Source of the DNA: Actinoplanes xinjiangensis
GTDB lineage: Bacteria > Actinomycetota > Actinomycetes > Mycobacteriales > Micromonosporaceae
DNA length: 64,000 nucleotides
Direction: 5' to 3'
NCBI RefSeq assembly: GCF_003148685.1
Contig: NZ_QGGR01000008.1
Location: 124,001 to 188,000 of the forward strand
Positions within the stretch are counted from its first letter, which is position 1. Every line of letters begins with the position of its first letter. Both the position numbers and the translations under genes were made by a program. Shown here in pieces: positions 16,996 to 24,666 of this stretch. Under the pieces are notes generated by a model that saw nothing but the letters and a program-made list of their open reading frames with translations, did no database searches and was not told where the DNA came from.

Positions 16996-17715
16996 ATGAC
17001 CAACGAGGTGACCGTTCCCCTGCTGCCCTGCGCGTCGATCGACGACATCGAGGCCTTCTACCGGGTTCTCGGCTTCCGCACCACGTACATACAGCGCAAG
17101 CCCTACGCCTGCATCGGACTGCAACGTGAGGACCTGAACCTGCAGTTCTTCGAGATCGCCGGGTTCGACCCGGAGCAGTCCTACGGCTCCTGCATCGTGC
17201 TCACCTCGGACATCGCGGAACTGCACCGGGCTTTCGCCGCGGGCATGCGCGCCGCCTACGGCAAGGTTCTGGTGTCCGGAATGCCGCGGATGACCCGGCC
17301 CCGGGCGCGAAAGAACGCCGATGGGATCGGCGGGTTCAGTGTCATCGACCCGGGCGGCAACTGGATCCGCGTCTTCCAGAACACCGCCACGGCGCCCACG
17401 CCGGCGCCCGCGCCCGCCGGACGACTCGCCAAAGTGCTGGCGAACGCCGTCGTGCTGGCCGACTCCAAGGGTGACGCCGGCCAGGCGGTCCGCATTCTCG
17501 ACAGCGCGCTGGCTCGCCCGCAGGCCGACGATGACCCGGTCACGCACGTAGAGGTTCTGGTGTACCGCGCAGAACTGGCGATGGCGCTGGATGACCGGGA
17601 GACCGCAACGGCGATGCTCGCCCGCGTCGAGCACATCACGCTGACCGAAGACGAGACCGGAAGGGCGGCACCGACCTTCGAGATCGCTGCCGATCTCGCA
17701 GCGGCGCTGCGATGA
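16996..17715 (+). CDS. VOC-family (glyoxalase/bleomycin resistance-like) protein with helical C-terminal extension
   Basis: The product is 239 residues; GGAAGGAGCC precedes the ATG. Residues 1-130 form a VOC domain (PLLPCASIDDIEAFYRVLGF; FFEIAGFDPEQSYG; FSVIDPGGNWIRVF). A Pro/Ala hinge leads to a helical segment of about 100 residues that resembles two TPR-like hairpins (AVVLADSKGDAGQAVRILD). VOC proteins are metal-dependent isomerases, dioxygenases or drug-binding proteins; the exact reaction is not evident. The extension is unusual for small resistance-type VOC proteins. Confidence 0.75.
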   Translation: MTNEVTVPLLPCASIDDIEAFYRVLGFRTTYIQRKPYACIGLQREDLNLQFFEIAGFDPEQSYGSCIVLTSDIAELHRAFAAGMRAAYGKVLVSGMPRMTRPRARKNADGIGGFSVIDPGGNWIRVFQNTATAPTPAPAPAGRLAKVLANAVVLADSKGDAGQAVRILDSALARPQADDDPVTHVEVLVYRAELAMALDDRETATAMLARVEHITLTEDETGRAAPTFEIAADLAAALR

Positions 17716-17743
17716 GCTGAGGGCGCAGTGGAGGTGTGGGCGA

Positions 17744-18285
17744 TTCTTTCGCGCGGAGATCTCACATCCTCATGACCTGCAGGCGGTCTTCGATCTTGTG
17801 CGTGAGCTGCATCCCGACTCCGAAGTGACACCGATCGGCAACGGGTCGGTCGGGGACCACAGCTATCCACCGGACGACACCAGCTATGCCACCGTCCTGC
17901 CCGGCGCCGAACTGTTCTGCGACCGCAGGCTCGTCTGCGATTGTCCCTCCCGGAAACCGCCCCGACTGCTCCGGGTCGGGGCGGGCCGACGGATCATCAT
18001 GCACGGAATGCACTCGGTCTCCGATCGGCTGCGCTTCGCGGTGTGGAACGACGGAGAACTCGTCCGCTCGCTGTTCGGGTTCATCCTCGAGGGCTTGCCC
18101 GACCCGGACGATGCCGATCCGTTCGACATTCACCTGCACGGCTCCCGGGTCGCCGGCCCGACGGGCGTGAACAGGCGGACCGCGAGGCCACATTGCAGCA
18201 GGCACTTCAGCTCATGAAGCCGCCACGTCGATACGGCTTCATGCCGGACGGCACGCCACGCGAAATCGGCGACGACGAGAGTTGA
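17744..18285 (+). pseudogene. Decayed DUF6928-like gene (5' loss, internal deletion, frameshift)
   Basis: Frame 2 encodes FFRAEISHPHDLQAVFDL onward, with YPPDDTSYATVLPGAELFC, IIMHGMHSVSDRL and FAVWNDGELVRSL, matching my memory of DUF6928 proteins. It then jumps directly to FGFILEGLPDPDD at about 18072, skipping the block of roughly 60 residues normally found between these motifs. At about 18162-18166 the homology moves to frame 1 (REQADREATLQQALQLMKPP up to the stop at 18285), so a base has been lost. The family N-terminus is also absent and no start is seen. Three independent lesions make this a pseudogene. Family assignment is from memory. Confidence 0.7.
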
Positions 18286-18343
18286 CGCGGACACCGATCA
18301 GCGGGCGGCCGGACCTTGCCGGTACTCGGTATGGTCCGTCGTC

Positions 18344-18439
18344 ATGGGCGCAATCAAACCGTGGCACTTGCTGACCTGTCTCGTCGTCGTGTTGGTGATC
18401 GTCGGCATGGCGGTGATCAGCGCACGACGGAAGAAGTGA
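18344..18439 (+). CDS. 31-residue single-helix membrane protein, TatA-like N-terminus
   Basis: The sequence begins MGAIKPWHLLTCL, then a hydrophobic helix (VVVLVIVGMAVIS) and a basic end ARRKK. The first eight residues are the same as those at the start of many actinobacterial TatA/TatE proteins, but the amphipathic helix is missing: the chain stops after the membrane segment. It ends nine bases before the next gene, so it may be co-transcribed. A role in membrane insertion or as a TatA-derived micro-protein is speculative. It is too short for most gene finders. Confidence 0.45.
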   Translation: MGAIKPWHLLTCLVVVLVIVGMAVISARRKK

Positions 18440-18448
18440 CAGGTCGCG

Positions 18449-18847
18449 ATGATGGACGCACTGATCGGCCGCGCGCTGGTGACGGTGGAACGGCTGGGCT
18501 GGCACCAGGCCGGCGGGTCCGTCGATCTCGGCGTCGGGCCGGTGCACCTCGTCTTCGAGGGCGGACGGGGCATTCTGCTCGAGGGCCGGAGTGACTGGTC
18601 TCTGGAGTTGACGGAGACCCACCCGGGTGATCGTTCGTGGTGGGACGGGTACGACTACGACTGGAACGGGTCACGTTGGGCGTTACGGGACGCCTCCGGT
18701 GAATCGCCCTTCGCCCCGGTCATCCACAGGCGCCTCAGTGCGCTGGAGCCGCTGCGCAATGAGGTCGATGAGGTGACCGGCCTCGGATTGGACTTCGACG
18801 GCCGGGCGCTGACGCTTCGCACGTGGGAGGGTGAGGTCACGACGTGA
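18449..18847 (+). CDS. Hypothetical protein
   Basis: The product is 132 residues with two adjacent ATG codons at the start. It is acidic and rich in aromatic residues (HPGDRSWWDGYDYDWNGSRW), with a repeated beta-strand look (VHLVFEGGRGILLEG; LDFDGRALTLRTWEG). No signal peptide or membrane helix is present. I do not recognise a family. It follows the small TatA-like gene by nine bases in the same direction and converges with the next gene. Confidence 0.6.
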   Translation: MMDALIGRALVTVERLGWHQAGGSVDLGVGPVHLVFEGGRGILLEGRSDWSLELTETHPGDRSWWDGYDYDWNGSRWALRDASGESPFAPVIHRRLSALEPLRNEVDEVTGLGLDFDGRALTLRTWEGEVTT

Positions 18848-18883
18848 CCGGCGGGGAGGTCCGGCTTCGCCGCGAGTCGTGTC

Positions 18884-19255
18884 CTATTCGCCCCAGTCGA
18901 GCTGATGTTCAGGTACGCCGACGCTGCGGCCGTACTCCACGGCTTTGTTTCTTGCCGGGTTGTCGCCCTTGACGTAGCGGAATACGCGGCCGGGGAAGAC
19001 GACGACGTGGTCTCCGCCGACCTCGAAGTCCGCATACCAGCCGGGTTCGTCGGTCATGGTGTCGGTGAGTGCCTGTGCCAGGTCGTCAGCCGTCTCGTCG
19101 GGGGCCTCGAAGTCGAGGAAGGTCCAGATGCCGGGCTGGCCGGTCGAGGACGAGCCGGAGACGTCGTGCCGGCCGACCCGTACGACGCGCAGTGAAGGCA
19201 CCCGCAGGTCGACGCCGACGCGCAGGCTCTCGGTGAGCAGTCGTCCGCGCAGCAT
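18884..19255 (-). CDS. Hypothetical protein
   Basis: The product is 123 residues with no membrane segment. Features include RVPSLRVVRVGRHDVSG, ADDLAQALTDTMTDEPGWYADF and VVVFPGRVFRYVKGD. It starts 30 bases after the stop of the next upstream minus-strand gene, so the two probably form an operon. The length and Trp/Asp-rich style resemble small immunity-like or accessory proteins common in actinobacteria, but I recognise no family. Confidence 0.6.
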   Translation of the reverse strand: MLRGRLLTESLRVGVDLRVPSLRVVRVGRHDVSGSSSTGQPGIWTFLDFEAPDETADDLAQALTDTMTDEPGWYADFEVGGDHVVVFPGRVFRYVKGDNPARNKAVEYGRSVGVPEHQLDWGE

Positions 19256-19285
19256 CCATCGATGCTCTCATGCGGTCGCGCGGGA

Positions 19286-19651
19286 TCACTCGTCGAGCCA
19301 GGACAGGCCGGGGGCGGGCAGTTCGGTGACGGTGGCCTGACGCACCTGCCACATCCGGGCACCGTCCTGATCTTCAGCGGTGACCACGAACAGGCCGCTC
19401 GGCCAGTCGTCGTCCTCGTCGACCGGCGGCATGCCGGCGAGTTGTTCGACCTGCTCACGAAGCCAGGGCAGTTCGCCGCGCCGGATGTCACCGCCGTAGA
19501 ACAGATAGAGCGACCAGTTGAACGGTCTCGACGGGAAGGCCCACCCGCCCGAGTACAGCTCATGCCGGTTCTGCTCGATGATCCGCTCGGCGTCGGCGCG
19601 CTGCGCGAAATCGATCTCGAGCCAGCCACGGATCGACGCATACATGCCCAT
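19286..19651 (-). CDS. Hypothetical protein
   Basis: The product is 121 residues, beginning MGMYASIRGWLEIDFAQRAD, a start I associate with a widespread but uncharacterised actinobacterial family. It contains FNWSLYLFYGGDIRRGE and GLFVVTAEDQDGARMWQV. No signal peptide or membrane helix. It is the first gene of a likely two-gene operon with the following hypothetical protein. Function unknown. Confidence 0.65.
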   Translation of the reverse strand: MGMYASIRGWLEIDFAQRADAERIIEQNRHELYSGGWAFPSRPFNWSLYLFYGGDIRRGELPWLREQVEQLAGMPPVDEDDDWPSGLFVVTAEDQDGARMWQVRQATVTELPAPGLSWLDE

Positions 19652-19715
19652 GGCCCGGCACGGTAGCCGGTCGTCCCACAGCGTCCGTCCGCCTCCCGCC
19701 GCGCCGGGTGATGTC

Positions 19716-20621
19716 TCAGCCGGCCCGGGAGCGGATCTCGCGGACCACCGTCGGCCAGATCTCCCGGGGCAGGTCGTGACCGGTACCGGGCAGCTCGACG
19801 TAGCGGGCGCCCGGCACCGAGGCGGCGATGCGGCGACCGGCGACGGGGCGGATCAGCGGGTCGTGTTCGCCGTGCAGCACCAGGAGGGGTGCGCGGAGCC
19901 GGTGCAGGCGCGGGCCGTGCCAGGGGGCGCTGGTCTGCCGGGCCTGGGCGCCGCTGTCGCGGACGCCGCTGGGCAGTCCGGCGTCGAGTTCGCGTTTCAC
20001 GCGGAGGCGGGCGTCCTGCTCGTCGAACGGGTAGCCGGGTGAGGCGACCGCCCGTAACAGGTCCAGGCCCGCCGCCAGGTCGCCGTCGCGGCCGGCGGGG
20101 TGGCGCATGCGTGTCAGGCGGGCCAGGAACGGCAGGCGTACGTAGCGCAGGACGGCGGCGCCACGGGCGTCGCTGGGCACGGCGGCGTACGACGTCACGG
20201 TGTGCACCCGCTCCGGGTGGCGTAGCGCGGTGCGCTGGGCGACCAGGCCGCCCTGGGAGATGCCGAAGAGGTGGGCGCGCTGCCAGCCGAGCGCGTCGAG
20301 GACGGCGACGGTGTCGTCGGCCATGTCCTCGGCGGTGTAGGCGGGTGGCCGCCGGCGCAGCAGCCCGGTCACCGGGTTGCCGGCCGGGGTGCCGTCGAAG
20401 TGGGTGGAGCCGCCGGCGTCACGGCCGTCGAACGAGGCCACGCTGAAGCCGGCGTCGATCAGCGCGGCGACCAGGCCGTCGGGCCACCAGAACCGGGACA
20501 CCCCGAGCCCCATGATCAGCAGAAGTGGGTCACCGCCGGCACCGCCGAGGTCGTCGGCCGCGAGGTGCACGTCCCCGTTGCACGCGGTGTGCGGGACTCT
20601 GATCATCTTTACCCCACTCAT
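19716..20621 (-). CDS. Alpha/beta hydrolase
   Basis: About 301 residues. LLLIMGLGVSRFWWP forms the oxyanion region, the nucleophile elbow is FGISQGGLVAQ near residue 122, and the catalytic His lies in PGTGHDLPREIW near the end, with LLVLHGEHDPLI holding the acid. This is the pattern of esterase or lipase-like hydrolases. The start may be MSGVKM at 20621 or MIRVPH at 20606, the latter with a closer GGGG. It is divergent from a TetR gene across a spacer holding dyad symmetries, so repression by that TetR is likely. Confidence 0.88.
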   Translation of the reverse strand: MSGVKMIRVPHTACNGDVHLAADDLGGAGGDPLLLIMGLGVSRFWWPDGLVAALIDAGFSVASFDGRDAGGSTHFDGTPAGNPVTGLLRRRPPAYTAEDMADDTVAVLDALGWQRAHLFGISQGGLVAQRTALRHPERVHTVTSYAAVPSDARGAAVLRYVRLPFLARLTRMRHPAGRDGDLAAGLDLLRAVASPGYPFDEQDARLRVKRELDAGLPSGVRDSGAQARQTSAPWHGPRLHRLRAPLLVLHGEHDPLIRPVAGRRIAASVPGARYVELPGTGHDLPREIWPTVVREIRSRAG

Positions 20622-20642
20622 TCGGGAACGCCGTTCGCGAAC

Positions 20643-20659
20643 ACCGTATCCGGAACGGT
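20643..20659. promoter_or_regulatory. Probable TetR operator in divergent promoter
   Basis: ACCGTATCCGGAACGGT is a near-perfect 17-base dyad (ACCGT...ACGGT with TCCGGA at the centre). A second dyad, TTCGCGAA, lies just beside it at 20634-20641. Both sit between the hydrolase start and the tetR start, where a TetR repressor would bind to control both genes. Confidence 0.5.
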
Positions 20660-20687
20660 AGGGTGGGCGCAATCGAGAGGGAGTGAC

Positions 20688-21347
20688 ATGGAGACGGTGC
20701 CGGTATGGCTACGGGATCGGCGTAGCGGCGTGGGCCGGCCCGCCGAACGGTCCCGGGCGGAGGTGACCGCCGCGGCGATCGCGCTGGCCGACCGGGAGGG
20801 CCTGCCCGCGGTCTCGATGCGCCGGGTCGCCGCCGAGCTGGGCACCGGCGCGGCCTCGCTCTATCGCTACGTCGACAGCCGTGACGATCTGCTCGACCTG
20901 ATGACCGACGAGGTCGCGGGCGCCTATCGACTGCCGGCACCGGGCGGCGCCTGGCTTCCCGGACTGCTGGAGGTATGCCGACAGGGCCGCGACCTGATGC
21001 TGCGCCACGGCTGGCTCCCGGAACTGGTGCTCACCCGCTCGGCCCTCGGCCCGCACGGCACCGACCTGCTCGAACACGTGCTGGCAGTCCTCAGCGAACA
21101 CCCCGCCGACACCGGTCGCAAGCTGGAGGCCTTCGCCGTGATGAGCACTCTCACCGCGGCGCTCGCCCTCCACGAACTCAATGCCGCCTCCGGCACCCGG
21201 CAGCGACAGGGCGCTTATCTCGCCCACGCGATCACGGCGGGCCGCCACCCTCACCTGACGTCGGCGCTGACAGGCGACCCACTGGTGCCGGCGCCGAGTT
21301 TCGAGGACACGGTGTCCCGGGTCCTTCTCGGCCTATTGGGCGAGTGA
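20688..21347 (+). CDS. TetR-family regulator
   Basis: The product is 219 residues with AGAGGGAG before the ATG. The helix-turn-helix is at residues 24-70: VTAAAIALADREGL, VSMRRVAAELGTGAASLYRY, RDDLLDLM. The C-terminal half is helical, of the TetR_C type. It is divergent from the hydrolase gene with only 66 bases between starts, so it probably controls itself and the hydrolase. The ligand is unknown. Confidence 0.88.
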   Translation: METVPVWLRDRRSGVGRPAERSRAEVTAAAIALADREGLPAVSMRRVAAELGTGAASLYRYVDSRDDLLDLMTDEVAGAYRLPAPGGAWLPGLLEVCRQGRDLMLRHGWLPELVLTRSALGPHGTDLLEHVLAVLSEHPADTGRKLEAFAVMSTLTAALALHELNAASGTRQRQGAYLAHAITAGRHPHLTSALTGDPLVPAPSFEDTVSRVLLGLLGE

Positions 21348-21401
21348 TCAGGCGGTGGCGCCGGGCGGTGGTGACGAGGCGAAACCGATAGCCTCGCCGG
21401 C

Positions 21402-21860
21402 ATGACATGGCTGCCTCGAGTCTTCTGTCCGATGACGGTCGTGGCCAGGGTCGCGGGCGTGGACATCTACCTGCTCACCGTCGAATCCTGGAACAATCTG
21501 GTGCTGGTACGGACCGTCGGCGCGCCGACCGAGGCGGCGAAAGCCCTCGTGGCCGCTGACATCGCACGCTCGGCCGAGTGGCTGCGACGCAGTGAGGCCG
21601 GGGCGACGGAACCGCCCAGCGAGTCGGTCGCGGAACGCCTGGCCCAATCCCTGACGGTTGACGTCACCGACGACGCGGGCACCGGGTTCACGCTGATCGG
21701 CAGAAGTACCGGAGGAGATCTGAGCGGAGCCGCCGCGCTCTACTGCGAGTGGACCTTCACGCCGTCGATGGCGGAGACCGCCACGGGCCTCACAGTCACC
21801 TTCACCGCCGAGGACGGCAGTGCGGTGAGCCGGAGGCTGACAGAGACACCGCCCTCCTGA
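21402..21860 (+). CDS. Hypothetical protein
   Basis: The product is 152 residues. No signal peptide or clear membrane helix is seen. The sequence alternates beta strands (MTVVARVAGVDIYLLTVESW; LVLVRTVGAPT) with a helix (AAKALVAADIARSAEWLRR), and ends with Thr-rich strands. I recognise no family. It lies alone between tetR and the lipoprotein gene. Coding bias is typical of the neighbours. Confidence 0.6.
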   Translation: MTWLPRVFCPMTVVARVAGVDIYLLTVESWNNLVLVRTVGAPTEAAKALVAADIARSAEWLRRSEAGATEPPSESVAERLAQSLTVDVTDDAGTGFTLIGRSTGGDLSGAAALYCEWTFTPSMAETATGLTVTFTAEDGSAVSRRLTETPPS

Positions 21861-21944
21861 GGCCGCACCGGGAAGGACGGGAAACAGCCGGGCGATCCTC
21901 CGAGGTATCGACAGTGATAAGCATGACAACGTAGTGTGCACGTT

Positions 21945-21964
21945 CGATGGGAGCGCTCCCATCG
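21945..21964. promoter_or_regulatory. CebR-like LacI-family operator (perfect 20-base palindrome)
   Basis: CGATGGGAGCGCTCCCATCG is a perfect palindrome and contains TGGGAGCGCTCCCA, the box bound by the cellobiose regulator CebR/CelR in Streptomyces and Thermobifida. It lies 28 bases before the ATG of the lipoprotein gene at 21993, well placed to block its transcription. No lacI-type gene is in the window, so the regulator would be encoded elsewhere. Confidence 0.75.
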
Positions 21965-21992
21965 CTTCGTCCTGCGATCCGGGGGTCCTCCC

Positions 21993-22436
21993 ATGCGCCG
22001 TGTCCTCTCCGCCCTGCTCGCCGGCGGGGCCCTGTTCACCGTCGCGGCCTGCGGCACCACGCCTGGCGGCCCCCGCGCGGGAGGCGCCGCACCCACCACG
22101 CCCCCGGCGGGTGCCGCCTGCGAGGCGCTCGCCCAGGTCTACGACCAGAACATGGCGCCGTACGCGAAAGCGCTCACCGCCGTGGCCGCCGACCCCCGGA
22201 CGGTCACCCAGGCACAGCAGACGCTCGCCGCGTTCGCCACCGCCGTGCAGGACGCCACCAAGACGAGCGTCGACACCCAGATGCAGGCCGCCGGCAAGCA
22301 GGCCGCGAAGCAGATGCACGACAGGTCCAAGGACACGAAGTTCTTCGCGGGCATCAAGACGACCGAGGATGTCGGCAAGGCGATCGGCCCGACCCTGAGC
22401 GAGTGGCTGGCCCCGGTCCAACGGCACTGCGGTTGA
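21993..22436 (+). CDS. Small lipoprotein
   Basis: The product is 147 residues. A signal peptide (MRRVLSALLAGGALFTVAAC) ends in a lipobox VAAC, followed by a Pro/Gly/Thr linker and a helical domain with two Cys, one in CEALAQVYDQNMAPY and one at the end (QRHCG). I choose the ATG at 21993 because the signal peptide begins there; an upstream in-frame start would cross the palindrome. A CebR-like operator just upstream suggests control by cellobiose or a related sugar. Function is unknown and it does not resemble a sugar-binding protein. Confidence 0.75.
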   Translation: MRRVLSALLAGGALFTVAACGTTPGGPRAGGAAPTTPPAGAACEALAQVYDQNMAPYAKALTAVAADPRTVTQAQQTLAAFATAVQDATKTSVDTQMQAAGKQAAKQMHDRSKDTKFFAGIKTTEDVGKAIGPTLSEWLAPVQRHCG

Positions 22437-22678
22437 GCGCCTCTCGTCTGAGAGGGCCGGTGGTGCCGATTCGCCCGTCACCCAGGCGAGGGCGTCGTCA
22501 GAGGACTGTCGGATCGGGCGCCATCACTTGGTGGCCACCGCAACGCCATTGACGTCCGCGGGCGCGCTCAAGCCGCTGGGCCCGGCGCAGCGCGGCACGC
22601 AGCAGACGGCTCGCGGCGATCGGGCCCATCCCCTCGACCCTACGAGCCGGTGGCCCAGGCCCGTGCGGCGCGCACCGG

Positions 22679-23953
22679 TCAGCGGGTGCCGAGTGCGCGG
22701 AGCACGGCGAGGACCAGGGTGCGGGTCACCCGGACGGTCTCGGCGAGCGAGACCTTCTCGAACGGGCTGTGGGCCAGGCGTACGTCACCCGGGCCGTACT
22801 GCAGCGTCGGTACCCCGGCGGCGGCGTACAGGCGCAGGTCGCTGCCGTACGGCGCGCCCCGGTTCTCCAGCCGGGATTCTCCGGTGATGTCGGCGTGGGC
22901 GGCGCGGACGAGGTCGTGCAGCGGGTGCCCGGCTGCGAGGCGCCCGCTGGCGAACTGGCCGCCCGGCCAGGTGACGGTGGGCGGGTGGTCGCGCAGCCAC
23001 GGGTCGGCGGCGGCCGTGTCGGCGATGCAGCGTTCCAGTTCGGCGCGGGCGGCGGCGGGATCCTCGCCGAGGCGCACACCGAGGCGGCCCTCGGCGACGA
23101 GCAGGTCCGGTACGGTGCTGGCCCAGTCACCGGCACGGACGATGCCGACGGCCAGCGGGTACGGGATCCGGTAGCCGGCCATCAGCGGGTCGGCGCCGAC
23201 GTTGCGGCGGGTTTCGAGCCGGGCCAGGGCCGCGTGCAACGGCAGGTAGGCGTCGATCGCACTGACCCCGGCGTACCGGGTGCTGGCGTGGGTGGCCTTG
23301 CCGGGCACCTCGATGCGGAAGGTCAGCGCTCCGGCGTTGGCGGTGATGACGGTGCCGCCGGTGGGTTCGGTGATGATGCACGCGTCACCGGTGTGACCGC
23401 GCTGGAGGGTGCCGAACGCACCGAGCCCGCCGTCCTCCTCGCTGACGACGAAGTGGGCGGCGATGCGGCCGGGCAGCCGGACACCGGCGGCGCGGATCGC
23501 CGACAGCGCGGCCAGGTTGGCGACGAGGCCGGCTTTCATGTCGCAGGCGCCGCGGGCGTGGATGTCGTCGCCGTCGACGCGCGGGATGAAGGGGTCGCTC
23601 CCCCACTGCCTGTGGTCGCCCGGAGGGACGACGTCGACGTGCGCCTGCATGATCACGGTGGGCCCGTCGCCGGCCGCCGGGGTGGTCGCGACCAGTCCCC
23701 AGGCCTCCTCGCGGGGTGCCTCGGTACCGGGGAAGCCGGGGTGGCCGCGCAGCGCGGGCAGGTCCATGGACCACAGGTCGGTGTCGAGGCCGAGCCGGTC
23801 GAGGCGGGCCGCGAGCAGGTACTGCAGCTCGCTCTCGGCGGGGCTGCCGGTGATGCTGGGGACCGCGAGGATCTCGATCAGGTCCCGGGCGACGGCCCGT
23901 TCGTCGATCGCCTGGAGGGCGGCGGCCTCGGCGGAGCTGATGGTGGTGGTCAT
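22679..23953 (-). CDS. M20-family metallopeptidase (ArgE/DapE/CPG2-like)
   Basis: The product is 424 residues. Metal-site motifs are in order: QAHVDVVPPG near residue 100, ARGACDMKAG, and SEEDGGLGAFG with the catalytic Glu pair. The dimerisation domain lies in the middle and a final metal His in RLAHSPFEKVS. Members hydrolyse N-acyl amino acids or small peptides in the cytoplasm. Substrate cannot be assigned. GGAG lies upstream of the ATG at somewhat long spacing. It is transcribed alone. Confidence 0.9.
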   Translation of the reverse strand: MTTTISSAEAAALQAIDERAVARDLIEILAVPSITGSPAESELQYLLAARLDRLGLDTDLWSMDLPALRGHPGFPGTEAPREEAWGLVATTPAAGDGPTVIMQAHVDVVPPGDHRQWGSDPFIPRVDGDDIHARGACDMKAGLVANLAALSAIRAAGVRLPGRIAAHFVVSEEDGGLGAFGTLQRGHTGDACIITEPTGGTVITANAGALTFRIEVPGKATHASTRYAGVSAIDAYLPLHAALARLETRRNVGADPLMAGYRIPYPLAVGIVRAGDWASTVPDLLVAEGRLGVRLGEDPAAARAELERCIADTAAADPWLRDHPPTVTWPGGQFASGRLAAGHPLHDLVRAAHADITGESRLENRGAPYGSDLRLYAAAGVPTLQYGPGDVRLAHSPFEKVSLAETVRVTRTLVLAVLRALGTR

Positions 23954-24038
23954 GGCGAAGGCCTCCGTCTCCGGTGCTGCGGTGATCGAACGTTACGAGC
24001 CGGCCGGGGCGCGGGCAATCGTCCACCCGGCCCCGGTA

Positions 24039-24653
24039 TCAGGCGGCGGCGCCCCGCAGGACCGCGTCGACGAGGGTCTCGGCGAATCGTTCCTCGGGCA
24101 TCGATGTCGATAGTCGCAGCATCGACTGGATCATGCCGGGGGCGGAGAGCATCAGCTGGGTCAGCTCGATGTCGAGGTCGGCCCGCAGTTCGCCGGTGGC
24201 GATGCCGCGCCGCAGCACCTGGCGGGTCACCTCGCGGCGGGGCTCGACGAAGTCCTGATACATCCGGGCCAGCTCGGTGTCGCGGAACAGCTCGGGCAGC
24301 AGGCACGCGGTGACCGTGCTGTAGCGCTGGGCCCGCGGGGTGCGGTTCGCGTTGATGAGGGCGATCAGGTCCTCGCGGACCGAACGGCCGGCCGGCTCGG
24401 GCAGTGGCCCCTTCATCGACCGGACCGCGTCGATCAGCAGCGCCTCCTTGTTGGGCCAGCGGCGGTAGATGGTGGCCTTGCCGACGCCCGCTTTGGCGGC
24501 GACCGCCTCGATCGAGATCGAGGCGGCGCTCTGCCCGTCGCTCAGCAACCCCAGCACCGCGTCGAGGATGGTCTCGTCGGCCTGGGCGTTGCGGGGCCGG
24601 CCGGGAGCCTTGCGCTCCTGGCCGGCCGTCGTGCTGCTGCTCATGTCGTTCAT
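24039..24653 (-). CDS. TetR-family regulator of the adjacent efflux pump
   Basis: The product is 204 residues. The helix-turn-helix is typical: ISIEAVAAKAGVGKATIYRR then WPNKEALLIDAV; the C-terminal domain is TetR_C_16-like. Its ATG is 13 bases after the stop of the DHA2 transporter gene, on the same strand, so pump and repressor share one transcript and would be co-induced. Two 15-base dyads lie upstream of the transporter. Drug or toxin binding by this protein, releasing the operators, is the expected mechanism. Confidence 0.88.
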   Translation of the reverse strand: MNDMSSSTTAGQERKAPGRPRNAQADETILDAVLGLLSDGQSAASISIEAVAAKAGVGKATIYRRWPNKEALLIDAVRSMKGPLPEPAGRSVREDLIALINANRTPRAQRYSTVTACLLPELFRDTELARMYQDFVEPRREVTRQVLRRGIATGELRADLDIELTQLMLSAPGMIQSMLRLSTSMPEERFAETLVDAVLRGAAA

Positions 24654-24666
24654 TGTCACCGGTGGG

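Noticed and set aside
22440..22455. Terminator after the lipoprotein gene (CCTCTC/GAGAGG)
   Set aside because: Only a six-base stem with a four-base loop and no T-run; too weak to call.
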